A stretch of 64,000 nt of DNA, taken from positions 1 through 64,000 of the forward strand of contig CADEFT010000012.1 in assembly GCA_902826685.1 (NCBI GenBank). Direction: 5' to 3'. The notes beneath the pieces were generated by a model, which was given only the letters and a program-made list of their open reading frames with translations, was not told the origin of the DNA and made no database searches. How positions within the stretch are numbered: position 1 is the first letter of the stretch; each line of letters begins with the position of its first letter. A program made the position numbers and the translations under genes. Shown piece after piece: positions 26,334 through 34,995 of this stretch. The DNA comes from an uncultured Acidobacteriota bacterium (GTDB taxonomy: Bacteria > Acidobacteriota > Terriglobia > Bryobacterales > Bryobacteraceae).

Positions 26334-28208
26334 ATGAGTACGACTCAAACTCCCACCTCGCGTGCCGCGGAATTCCGGGAATTGCTTTCCAACCGCGTCT
26401 TTGTCGCCGATGGCGCGATGGGCACGATGCTTTACAGCAAAGGCGTCTTCATCAACCGTTGTTTTGATGAATTGAACGTCTCTCAGCCGGGCCTGGTCAA
26501 GGAAGTGCACCAGGAATATGTCAAGGCGGGCGCCGAGATTCTGGAGACGAACACGTTCGGCGCCAGCCGCCCCCGGCTTGCGTCGTTCGGCCTGGCCGAA
26601 AAGATCAAGGCGATCAATGAAGGCGGCGTGCGCGTGGCGCGCGAAGCGGCCGCGGACAAGGCGTTCGTCGCCGGCGCACTGGGTCCTCTGGGCGTGCGCA
26701 TTGAGCCGCTCGGCCCCACCAGCTACGCCGAAGCCCGCACCGCCTTCGCCGAGCAAACCCAGTTTCTGATAAACGCCGGCGTCGATCTGCTGGTGCTCGA
26801 AACGTTCGGCAACCTGGAAGAGCTGCGCGAGGCGATTCTGGCCGCGCGCGAAGTGGCGGGCCGCGAGATGGTGATCGTTTCGCAAATCACCATCGACGAT
26901 TACGGCAACATGCCCGACGGCAAGGACGTGGAAACGTACGCCGCGCGCCTGGAAGAATGGCCCACCGACGTGATCGGCATCAATTGTTCGGTAGGTCCGA
27001 AGGCCACGCTTGAGACCATCGAAAAACTGATGCACTACACGGGCAAGCCCACGAGCGCGATGCCCAACGCCGGACATCCGGCCACCGTCGAAGGCCGCCA
27101 GATTTATCTCTGCTCGCCGGAGTACATGTCGCAATACGCGCGGCGTCTGTTGTGGGCGGGCGTGAAGATCGTGGGCGGATGCTGCGGCACCACGCCCAAT
27201 CATATTCGCGAAGTGGTCAGCGAAGCGCGCTCGCTGCAGCCGGGCCAGCGCAAGCTTGCCGTCACGGTGGAAGAGCCCGCGCAGAAGGCGAAGGCGCTGC
27301 CGAAGGTCGCCGTGGAAGCGAAATCGCAACTGGGCGCCAAGCTCGCCGCCGGCAAGTTCGTCGCCTTCGTCGAGATTCTGCCGCCGCGCGGCGTGGACGC
27401 TTCGAAGGAAATCGCCGGGTCGAAGCTTTGCAAGGACGCCGGAATCGACGTCATCAATGTGCCGGACGGGCCGCGCGCCAGCGCCCGCATGAGCGCCCAG
27501 GTGTGCTGCCAATTGATCCAGCGCGACGCCGGAATCGAGACGGTGCTGCACTTCTGCTGCCGCGACCGCAATATTCTGGGCATTCAATCCGAACTGCTGG
27601 GGGCGCATTCGGCGGGCGTGCGGAACCTGATCTGCATCACCGGCGATCCGCCGCGCATGGGATCCTATCCAACGGCCACGGCGGTGTTCGACGTCGATGC
27701 CATTGGGCTGGCGAACATCGTCAACAACCTGAATCACGGCCTCGATATCGGCGGCAACCCCATCGGCTCGCAGACGGCGCTGCTGCTCGGCGTAGGCGCC
27801 AATCCGGGCGCGCTCAACCTCGACGAGGAACTGCGCCGCTTCGGATGGAAGGTGCAAGCCGGCGCCGAATACGTCGTCACGCAGCCGGTGTTCGATTTGA
27901 AGCTGCTCGAAAACTGGATCGCGGCCACCTCGCAATACAAGATTCCGGTGGTGGCGGGCATCTGGCCGCTCACCAGCTATCGCAACGCCGAATTCATGGT
28001 GAACGAGCTGCGCGTGCCGGTACCGGAAGAGTTCATGGAACGGATGCGCAAGGCCGATTCGGCCGAGAAGTCGCGAGCCGAAGGCATCGCCATCGCGCGG
28101 GAAATGGTCATGCGCTGCCGTCCCATGGTGGCGGGCGTGCAGCTTTCGGCCCCCTTTGGGCGCTATGATATGGCCATTCAAGTGGCGGAGGCCATCGGCC
28201 CCCGTTAG
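26334..28208 (+). CDS. Bifunctional homocysteine S-methyltransferase / methylenetetrahydrofolate reductase
   Basis: A 624-residue fusion. The N-terminal homocysteine methyltransferase barrel (about residues 1-310) carries the zinc ligands Cys218 (GINCSVGP) and Cys283-Cys284 (GGCCGTTPNH). The C-terminal MTHFR-like domain (about 325-624) includes EILPPRGVD near its start and the QPVFD segment typical of flavin-dependent reductases. This matches the YitJ-like architecture found in Bacillus and Acidobacteria. It makes methionine from homocysteine and supplies methyl-THF. It stands alone, 29 bp before the Sua5 gene, with no SAM riboswitch visible upstream. Confidence 0.92.
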   Translation: MSTTQTPTSRAAEFRELLSNRVFVADGAMGTMLYSKGVFINRCFDELNVSQPGLVKEVHQEYVKAGAEILETNTFGASRPRLASFGLAEKIKAINEGGVRVAREAAADKAFVAGALGPLGVRIEPLGPTSYAEARTAFAEQTQFLINAGVDLLVLETFGNLEELREAILAAREVAGREMVIVSQITIDDYGNMPDGKDVETYAARLEEWPTDVIGINCSVGPKATLETIEKLMHYTGKPTSAMPNAGHPATVEGRQIYLCSPEYMSQYARRLLWAGVKIVGGCCGTTPNHIREVVSEARSLQPGQRKLAVTVEEPAQKAKALPKVAVEAKSQLGAKLAAGKFVAFVEILPPRGVDASKEIAGSKLCKDAGIDVINVPDGPRASARMSAQVCCQLIQRDAGIETVLHFCCRDRNILGIQSELLGAHSAGVRNLICITGDPPRMGSYPTATAVFDVDAIGLANIVNNLNHGLDIGGNPIGSQTALLLGVGANPGALNLDEELRRFGWKVQAGAEYVVTQPVFDLKLLENWIAATSQYKIPVVAGIWPLTSYRNAEFMVNELRVPVPEEFMERMRKADSAEKSRAEGIAIAREMVMRCRPMVAGVQLSAPFGRYDMAIQVAEAIGPR

Positions 28209-28237
28209 ACTGGAAGATTGTCTTTTTAAACACGCGC

Positions 28238-28876
28238 GTGGCAACAGACCTCATCGAGATCAGCCAGACCGAGCCGCAACCGGCGGCCATTGACCGGGCC
28301 GCCTCCGCGATCCGGCGCGGCAAGATTGTCGCCATCCCCACCGACTCGCTTTACGCCCTGGTGGCCGACCCTTACAACCTGCATGCGGTAGGCAAGGTCT
28401 TCGCCGCCAAGGGCCGCGAGTTTACACGATCGCTGCCGCTGCTGGTGCGCGATATCGTGATGGCGGAGGAATTGGCGTCGGAACTGAATTCGCGATTCTT
28501 CGTGCTGGCCAGGCGCTTCTGGCCCGGTCCGCTCACCATCATCAGTTCGGCCTCGGCGAAGGTGCCGTTGAAGGTGACCGGCAACACCGGCCGCCTGGCG
28601 ATGCGCCAGCCGAATTCGCTGGTGGCGACGGCGCTGCTGGAGGCGCTGGACCAGCCGCTGATTTCCACCAGCGCCAATATTTCCGGCCAGCCGACTTGCG
28701 CCAGCGGCATCGACGCGTTTGCCATCATGGACGGACGGATCGACCTGGTGCTCGATGGCGGCGTCTGCGCGGGCCTCGGCAACACCACGGTCGACATCAC
28801 CGAACCCTACTGGCGAATGATCCGTGAAGGCGCCATCTCGGAGAAAGAAATCGCCGAATGCCTGAGCCGCAAGTGA
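28238..28876 (+). CDS. Threonylcarbamoyl-AMP synthase (Sua5/YrdC/YwlC)
   Basis: A 212-residue cytosolic enzyme that makes threonylcarbamoyl-AMP for the t6A modification at position 37 of ANN-decoding tRNAs. It has the YrdC fold with RRGKIVAIPTDSLYAL, the phosphate-binding KGREFTRSLPLL, and the STSANISGQP motif near residue 150. It lacks the extra C-terminal Sua5 domain. The start is GTG 28238. TsaE of the same pathway is encoded 25 kb away in this window (54313-54738), not as a neighbour. The lipoprotein gene downstream starts inside its stop. Confidence 0.92.
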   Translation: MATDLIEISQTEPQPAAIDRAASAIRRGKIVAIPTDSLYALVADPYNLHAVGKVFAAKGREFTRSLPLLVRDIVMAEELASELNSRFFVLARRFWPGPLTIISSASAKVPLKVTGNTGRLAMRQPNSLVATALLEALDQPLISTSANISGQPTCASGIDAFAIMDGRIDLVLDGGVCAGLGNTTVDITEPYWRMIREGAISEKEIAECLSRK

Positions 28877-29475
28877 AAATCAGAGTTCTGCTCGCGCTGT
28901 CCTGTGCCTCGCTTTGGGTCTCCTGCGGTTCCCCGCCGCCACCGAAGAAGGCGGCCGATCCTCCGAAAATTCTCAACTTCTATGCGAGCCCCGGAGTGAT
29001 CCAGAAGGGCGAGGAATCCCTGGTCTGCTACGGCACCGAATCCATCACGGACGTGAAGATCGAGCCACCGGTCGAATCGCTGAAACCTTCCCTGACGCGC
29101 TGCTTCAACGTGAAGCCGGATGTCACCACCGAATACACGCTGACCGGTACCGGTCCGGGTGGGGAAACTTCGCAGAAGCTCACCGTTACCGTTTCAGGAG
29201 TCAAGAAGCCCGAGGCCGCCGGCGGAGGACAACTGATTCGCTTCTTCGTTTCAGATGCCAAGCAGGCCGCGCCCGGCGGCAAGGTGACGCTGTGCTATGG
29301 GCTGATGAACGCAGCCAGCGCGCGCATTGGAAGCGAAACGGTTCCCGCCGCCGAACGCAATTGCGTGACGCGGACGGTGGCGAAAACGACGACCTTCCGG
29401 CTGGAGGCCAAATCGGCGGCCGGCGCGAGCGATAGCGAGTCGGTGACGGTTACGGTGCCATCAGCCGCGCGGTGA
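28873..29475 (+). CDS. Lipoprotein with two beta-sandwich repeats
   Basis: A 200-residue outer or periplasmic lipoprotein. A GTG start at 28873 gives MKIRVLLALSCASLWVSC with lipobox VSC and lipid-carrying Cys. This is preferred over ATG 28858, which would put extra residues before the signal and lacks the GTGA overlap with the Sua5 stop. The mature part contains two similar domains (about 35-105 and 115-195). Each has a Cys pair, in LVCYG/RCFN and LCYG/RNC, and ends in LTVTV or SVTVTV, like Ig-like or PKD repeats. Role unknown. Its 3' end overlaps the convergent DUF1501 gene. Confidence 0.75.
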   Translation: MKIRVLLALSCASLWVSCGSPPPPKKAADPPKILNFYASPGVIQKGEESLVCYGTESITDVKIEPPVESLKPSLTRCFNVKPDVTTEYTLTGTGPGGETSQKLTVTVSGVKKPEAAGGGQLIRFFVSDAKQAAPGGKVTLCYGLMNAASARIGSETVPAAERNCVTRTVAKTTTFRLEAKSAAGASDSESVTVTVPSAAR

Positions 29476-30883
29476 TTTCACCCTCCCCGCCAACATCGGT
29501 AGGCCGGAAATCGCGCCCCTGAAACGGATAGGTCAGCTTGGTGTGATCGAGCCCCATCAGCTTCAACATCGAAGCATGCAGGTCGTGCACATGTAGCCGG
29601 TCCTTGACGGCATGCAAGCCGATGTCGTCGGTCTCGCCGAAGATCTTGCCTCCGCGCACGCCGCCGCCCGCCAGCCACAGGCTGAACCCATAAGGATTGT
29701 GATCGCGGCCCAGGCTGTCGCCGCCGCCGTTCAGGCTGCCGTCGGAAGTGCAGGTACGTCCGAATTCCCCGCCCCAGACCACCAGAGTGGAATCGAGCAG
29801 GCCGCGCGCCTTGAGATCGGCCAGCAGCCCGGCCACCGGCTTATCGGTCTTGGCGGCCATCGAGGTGTGGCCCTTGTCGCAGGAGGCATGGCCGTCCCAA
29901 TCGCCGCCGCCGTTGGTGTTGCCCGACCAGATCTGGATGAACCGGACGCCGCGCTCCACCAGGCGGCGAGCCATCAGGCAGCGCGAACCGAAGTCGCGCG
30001 TGCCGTCTTCATCCATGCCGTAAAGCTTGCGGGTGACTTCCGATTCCTTGCCAAGATCGGCCAGCTCCGGCGCCGCCATCTGCATTTTGAACGCGAGTTC
30101 GTAGGAAGACATCCGCGCGGCCAGGTCCGAATCGTCGGCCCGTGGAGCGGAATACCGCTGGTTGTTCCATTGCAGCAGGTCGAGGAACTCGCGCTGGCTC
30201 GCCTGCGACATGCCGTCGCGCGGCTTCAGATTGAGAATCGGCGAGGGTCCGTGGCGCAGCGTAGTGCCTTGAAAGACCGCCGGCAGGAATCCGGAACTGT
30301 ACACCACCGGGCCCGACTTGATGCCGCCATCGAGCATGACGACGAACGCCGGCAGGCTGTCCGATTCACTGCCCAGTCCGTAGACGATCCACGAACCGAG
30401 GCTCGGCCGGCCCAGCCGGGGCCAGCCGTTGTTGAGCCAGTTGAGCGCGGCGGTGTGCGTGAAACCGTCGTGATGCATGGAGCGGATCAGAGCCAGCGAA
30501 TCGGCGTGCCGCGCGACGTTGGGAAACAGATCGGAGATCTCCATGCCGCACTGGCCATGCTTGCGGAAGGTGCGGCGCGACGCGAGAATCGGCTGCTTCT
30601 TGAAGGTGGAAAACTGCAGTTGGACGTCGCCGAAAGAATCGGGTGGAGGCTGGCCGTGCAGCTTCTCAAGAGCCGGTTTGGGATCGAACGTATCGATGTG
30701 ACTGGGGCCGCCATGCATGAACAGGAAGATGACGCTCTTGGCGGTGACGGGTAGCGGCGGCTTCTTCGCGGTGAGCGGATTGGTGGTGGCCGCGGCGGCG
30801 TCGCGCGCGAGCAGAAAGTTGGCGGCCAGCGAGCCGAAGCCCAGCCCCGCGGATTCCAAAAAACGCCGGCGGTCAATCGACAT
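29450..30883 (-). CDS. DUF1501 Tat-exported protein
   Basis: A 477-residue protein of the DUF1501 family, which has an alkaline-phosphatase-like core. It starts SIDRRRFLESAGLGFGSLAA, a twin-arginine signal. Conserved pieces include VIFLFMHGGPSHIDTFDPKP and VVWGGEFGRT. DUF1501 genes are always found with PSCyt1/DUF1549/DUF1553 genes in Planctomycetes and Acidobacteria and are thought to form an exported complex on large polymers; the biochemical role is not established. Its start overlaps the end of the DUF1553 gene by 11 bp, and the 3' end overlaps a convergent lipoprotein gene by 26 bp. Confidence 0.88.
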   Translation of the reverse strand: MSIDRRRFLESAGLGFGSLAANFLLARDAAAATTNPLTAKKPPLPVTAKSVIFLFMHGGPSHIDTFDPKPALEKLHGQPPPDSFGDVQLQFSTFKKQPILASRRTFRKHGQCGMEISDLFPNVARHADSLALIRSMHHDGFTHTAALNWLNNGWPRLGRPSLGSWIVYGLGSESDSLPAFVVMLDGGIKSGPVVYSSGFLPAVFQGTTLRHGPSPILNLKPRDGMSQASQREFLDLLQWNNQRYSAPRADDSDLAARMSSYELAFKMQMAAPELADLGKESEVTRKLYGMDEDGTRDFGSRCLMARRLVERGVRFIQIWSGNTNGGGDWDGHASCDKGHTSMAAKTDKPVAGLLADLKARGLLDSTLVVWGGEFGRTCTSDGSLNGGGDSLGRDHNPYGFSLWLAGGGVRGGKIFGETDDIGLHAVKDRLHVHDLHASMLKLMGLDHTKLTYPFQGRDFRPTDVGGEGEITARLMAP

Positions 30884-33215
30884 AGAGAAACTCGTTGAGG
30901 TTGAACCACATCAAACAAAGCCGGGCCAAATTGTTCCGGTTCAAGAACGCGAGGGCGCGGCCTTTTTCCTCCGCCGTTGGCGCACGGCCCACGGTTAGGC
31001 GCCAACCGGCATCCACCCACGCCTCCGGATTGTCCGGGTGTTCTTTCTTCAACCGCTCGGCCAACCGGTCGGCCTGCTGGTTCACGAACTCGCTGTTCAT
31101 CATCGCCAGCGCCTGCGGCGCAACCGTGGAGCTTTCGCGGCGCGCGCAACTGGCCGAAGCGTCCGGCGCGTCGAAGGTTTCAAGCATGGGCAGGCGGAAC
31201 GACCGCTTGACGTAGAGATAAACGCTGCGCCGGGTGTGGTCGGCCGGGTCGCCGGAGACGGCCCACTGCCCCAGATCCCGCATCCCGCCGAGTTCCTCGT
31301 TCGACAGCGGCACCGCCACCGCGGGACCATGCATCTTCAAATTGAGTTGGCCCGAAACCGCAAGCACGGCGTCGCGCACCGCTTCGCCCTCCATGCGGCG
31401 GCGATTCATGCGCCATAGATACGTGTTCCGCGGATCGATTTTGGCGTTGGCTTCATCGGGCAGGCTCGACATCCGGTAGGAGCCCGAAAGCATCATCAGC
31501 CGGTGCATGGCCTTCATGCTGTAGCCGCGCGCGGCGAATTCCGCCGCCAGCCAGTCGAGCAGTTCCGGATGCGTGGGCGCGTCTCCCTGGCGGCCGAAAT
31601 CGTTGGGCGTGGCCACGATGCCGCTGCCGAAATGCCCCTGCCAAAGACGATTCACCATCACCCGCGCGAACAGCGGATGCTCGGGCGAAGTCAACCATTC
31701 GGCCAGCGCCTTGCGCCGTGCGCGATTCTCCGCCACCGCCGGAGACTGGCCGAGAAATTCCGGAAAACCCGGCGCCACTTTCTCGCCTTTTTGTTTCCAC
31801 TCGCCACGCAGCAGCACGTGAGAATCGTGCACACGATCGGAATGCACCAGAACGGAAGCGGTCTCAAGCTCCTTGGGCGTCCGCAATTCGGCCAGACCGA
31901 TCTGCCGCAGCAGGCTCTCGTACTCGTCCTTTTCTTCCGGCGTGTAGTTCTTCTCCATCGCCTCCGGGTTGTAGCGTTTCCGCAGCGGCCCCGCCTGCAG
32001 GCGCGCGACGACGCGCTTGTTCAGCAGATCGATCTTCTTCTTTAATTCGTCGATCATCAGCTTCCGCGGCAGGAAGCGCGTGTACTCGATCCAGGCCATG
32101 CGGCTGGCGATCGAAATATCGCGATCCTCGCTGGCGGCAAACAGCGCGCCCAGGCGGTAATAGTCCTTCTGCTTGATGGGATCGAACTTATGGTCGTGGC
32201 ACTTGGCGCAGCCGAACGTCAGCCCAAGAAACGCCGAGGCGGTCGTCTCCACCGCGTCGGCCTGCCATTCGGCGCGATACTGATCGCCGTAGAAGGTGAA
32301 CTCGGCGGCCACGGGTCCGATGGTGTAGAGCGTGGTGCCGAAGCGCTTCTTCAGATTGGCCAGCTTTCGCGCCGGCACTTCATAGGAGCCTTCCAGATCC
32401 AGATCGTCGGGCCACATCTCATCGGCGGCGATTTGTTCCTGCACAAACGTGGTGTAGGGCTTATCTTCGTTGAACGAATCGATGACGTAGTCGCGGTAAC
32501 GCCAGGCGTTGAGGAAATGGACGTCGGTCTCAAATCCACCCGTATCGGCATAGCGCACGACGTCGAGCCAATGGCGGCCCCAGCGCTCGCCATAGCGCGG
32601 CGATTCGAGCAGGGCGTCGATCAGTCTGGGCCAGGCATCCGGCGCCGGGTCCTTGACGAATGCCTCGACTTCGGCCGGCGATGGAGGAAGCCCGTGCAAA
32701 TCGAAATACGCGCGGCGGATCAGCGTCCGGCGATCGGCGGCGGGCGAGGGACGCAGCTTCTTTTCACTAAGCTTCGCCAGCAGGAAGGCATCGATTGGAT
32801 TGCCGGCGGACGCAGGCAGGTTGGGACGCAACGGCTTGCGGAACGCCCACCAAGCGGGCTCCGCATTCTTCGAAACCGGCGCATCGTTCCAGGGAGCGCC
32901 GTCGCGAATCCAATCGCGCACCAGTGCGAGTTCCGCGTCCGAAAGGGCCGCCTTGCCGGGCGGCATGCGCAGATCGCCTTCGCGGGCCACGGCTTTGTAG
33001 AGCAGGCTCTCTTCCGGCCGCCCGGCGACCACCGCCGGACCGCGCTTGCCGCCGCGCAGCAGCGTGTCCCGCTGCCGCATGTCGAAATCCGACATCTTCG
33101 CCGCGCCGTGGCAGGTCAGGCATTGCTTATCGAGCACGGCCCGAACCGCCGCGAAATCGGCACTTTGGGCGCAAACCGCCGCAGTCAACAGAACGGGCAG
33201 AATGCGGGCAATCAT
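30873..33215 (-). CDS. PSCyt1-DUF1549-DUF1553 exported cytochrome-type protein
   Basis: A 780-residue exported protein. After a signal peptide (residues about 1-19) comes a cytochrome c-like PSCyt1 domain, with haem motif CLTCH (Cys32, Cys35, His36) and its distal RMPPGK loop. A DUF1549 domain (about 130-330) and a DUF1553 domain (about 500-740, including RVMVNRLWQGHFG) follow. The architecture is typical of Planctomycetes and Acidobacteria gene pairs with DUF1501. AGGAAAGG lies just before the ATG. Electron transfer linked to polymer breakdown is a common suggestion, not a demonstrated function. Confidence 0.88.
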   Translation of the reverse strand: MIARILPVLLTAAVCAQSADFAAVRAVLDKQCLTCHGAAKMSDFDMRQRDTLLRGGKRGPAVVAGRPEESLLYKAVAREGDLRMPPGKAALSDAELALVRDWIRDGAPWNDAPVSKNAEPAWWAFRKPLRPNLPASAGNPIDAFLLAKLSEKKLRPSPAADRRTLIRRAYFDLHGLPPSPAEVEAFVKDPAPDAWPRLIDALLESPRYGERWGRHWLDVVRYADTGGFETDVHFLNAWRYRDYVIDSFNEDKPYTTFVQEQIAADEMWPDDLDLEGSYEVPARKLANLKKRFGTTLYTIGPVAAEFTFYGDQYRAEWQADAVETTASAFLGLTFGCAKCHDHKFDPIKQKDYYRLGALFAASEDRDISIASRMAWIEYTRFLPRKLMIDELKKKIDLLNKRVVARLQAGPLRKRYNPEAMEKNYTPEEKDEYESLLRQIGLAELRTPKELETASVLVHSDRVHDSHVLLRGEWKQKGEKVAPGFPEFLGQSPAVAENRARRKALAEWLTSPEHPLFARVMVNRLWQGHFGSGIVATPNDFGRQGDAPTHPELLDWLAAEFAARGYSMKAMHRLMMLSGSYRMSSLPDEANAKIDPRNTYLWRMNRRRMEGEAVRDAVLAVSGQLNLKMHGPAVAVPLSNEELGGMRDLGQWAVSGDPADHTRRSVYLYVKRSFRLPMLETFDAPDASASCARRESSTVAPQALAMMNSEFVNQQADRLAERLKKEHPDNPEAWVDAGWRLTVGRAPTAEEKGRALAFLNRNNLARLCLMWFNLNEFLYVD

Positions 33216-33242
33216 GGCCTTTCCTGTACACTATCACAGACC

Positions 33243-34159
33243 ATGTTCACGCGCCGCGCCCTGCTTTCTTCCGCGCTCACCGCCTCGCTGCGGGCCGCCG
33301 GATCCAGCGTCCGGCTGGGCGGCCCGATATTTCTCAAATCCGCCGATCCAGTGGAACTGGCCAAGGAGCACAAACGCCTGGGCTACTCGGCGGCCTACTG
33401 CCCGGAGGCGACGGCGGAGGACTCGGCGCGCGTCAAGGCCATCCGCGAGGCGTTTGCCGCTCATGATGTGGTGATTGCCGAAGTGGGCGCCTGGCGTAAT
33501 ATGCTCGATCCCGATGCAGCCGCGCGGCGGGCGAACCTCGACTATGTGACGAAGCGGTTGGCCCTGGCCGAGGCCGTGGGCGCGCGCTGTTGTGTCGATA
33601 TCGCCGGTTCGTTTAACCCCAAAGTCTGGTACGGGCCGCATCCGGGCAATCTTGGCCGCGAGTTCTTCGATGCCACGGTCGAAAACTGCCGCAAGGTGAT
33701 CGACGCCATCAAGCCCACCGCACCACGTTCACTGTGGAAATGATGGGATGGAACCTGCCCGATAGCGCCGATTCCTATCTTCAGCTGCTGAAGGCTGTCG
33801 ATCGCAAAGCCTTCGCGGTGCATGTAGACGTATGCAACATCATCAATAGCCCCAGGCGCTTCTACAACAACGCGGATGCGATCGGCGAAGTGTTCCGCAA
33901 GCTGGGGAAATGGACGATGTCGTGCCACGCCAAGGATCTGTCATGGATTCCGGAGATGAACGTCCATTTCGTAGAAGTGGTGCCCGGACGCGGAACGCTG
34001 GACTATAAGACCTACCTGCGGGCATTGGCCAAACTCCCGCATCAGCCGCCCCTGATGCTGGAACATCTGAAAACCGCCGAGGAATACGACGAAGGCAAGC
34101 GGCACATCTGGAAGGAAGGCGCCGCGTCGGGCGTGGCGTTCGCGGCTCCACCGGCGTGA
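33243..34159 (+). pseudogene. Sugar isomerase/epimerase-like TIM barrel, frameshifted
   Basis: Two overlapping frames together make one xylose isomerase-like TIM-barrel protein of about 305 residues. The first part starts MFTRRALLSSALTA (Tat-like signal) and runs to near 33716. There the frame goes wrong, and the second frame continues smoothly with VEMMGWNLPDSADSYLQLL. One missing C in the ACCGCACC stretch at about 33716-33722 would explain it. The second part includes AVHVDVCN, SCHAKDLS and EVVPGRGTLDY, expected of the barrel's metal-binding half. It may be a real loss or a sequencing error. The next gene starts in its stop. Confidence 0.75.
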
Positions 34160-34992
34160 GGGCGACGTTCGACTTCGACGGCGCTCTGAAGGACCTGCTG
34201 CAGCAGGACGGGCCGTCGTTTCTAATGAGGCTGACGGGCGGCGTCGGCATACGCGAGTTCCTGAACGTGGAATTGCCGCGCGTGCAACAGCAGCGTGTGG
34301 ACCTGGTGCTTTCGCTCGCCGATCGCACCCTGCTGCACGTCGAGATTCAGAGCGCGCACGATCGCGACATGCCATTCCGCATGCTGATGTACTATGCGCT
34401 GCTGAGGAGGAAATACCGTCGGCCATTGCGCCAGGTGGTGCTCTACGTGGGCCAGCCGCCGTGCCGGATCGCGAACGCGCTCTCCGCCGATCGTTTGCGC
34501 TTCGAGTACGATGTGATGGATGTCCGCGCCATCGACGTCGAGGAATTGATGCGTTCGGCCGCTCCGGGGGATTTGGCGATGGCGGTGCTGGCCGGTGGAG
34601 GCGACCGGAAGCTGGCGCAAATCCTGAAGCGCGCCACCGTCCTGCGCGAACCAGCCCGCCAGCGTGTGCTTGCGCAAATCCTGATTCTTTCGGGCTTGCG
34701 CGCGCTTTCAGGAAAGGTAGAATGGGAGCTAAGGAACATGGGCGCAGTCATTGATATCAACAAGAATCCGGTGCTGCTGCGCTGGCAGAATGAGTTTCTC
34801 GCCCGCGGTAGAGCCGAGGGTAGAGCCGAAGGAAAGATCGAACTGTTGAAGGATATGCTCACTGCCAAGTTTGGCCCCGTTCCGCAATGGGCTGAGGATC
34901 GGCTCGCGAAGGCCACTTCGGCGCAACTCCAGCGATGGGGTGTGAAACTGGCTACCGCCAAGACGATCGAAGGCGTCATGGGACGCCGGTAG
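34156..34992 (+). CDS. Rpn-family PD-(D/E)XK nuclease (transposase-like)
   Basis: A 278-residue protein of the recombination-promoting nuclease group. The N-terminal nuclease core (about residues 3-110) has the acidic pair in RVDLVLSLADRTLLHVEIQS (Asp, and Glu-x-Gln in place of Glu-x-Lys). The C-terminal helical half holds repeated RAEGRAEGKIELLKDML sequence of the DUF4351 type. It starts GTG 34156 overlapping the preceding stop (GTGA). Family members cut DNA and are abundant in cyanobacteria and acidobacteria genomes. It ends 3 bp from the convergent FG-GAP gene. Confidence 0.8.
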   Translation: MRATFDFDGALKDLLQQDGPSFLMRLTGGVGIREFLNVELPRVQQQRVDLVLSLADRTLLHVEIQSAHDRDMPFRMLMYYALLRRKYRRPLRQVVLYVGQPPCRIANALSADRLRFEYDVMDVRAIDVEELMRSAAPGDLAMAVLAGGGDRKLAQILKRATVLREPARQRVLAQILILSGLRALSGKVEWELRNMGAVIDINKNPVLLRWQNEFLARGRAEGRAEGKIELLKDMLTAKFGPVPQWAEDRLAKATSAQLQRWGVKLATAKTIEGVMGRR

Positions 34993-34995
34993 CCG

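Noticed and set aside
26094..28244. A 716-codon minus-strand frame opposite the homocysteine methyltransferase-MTHFR gene
   Set aside because: Composition is typical of an antisense shadow, and the forward gene has complete catalytic motifs.
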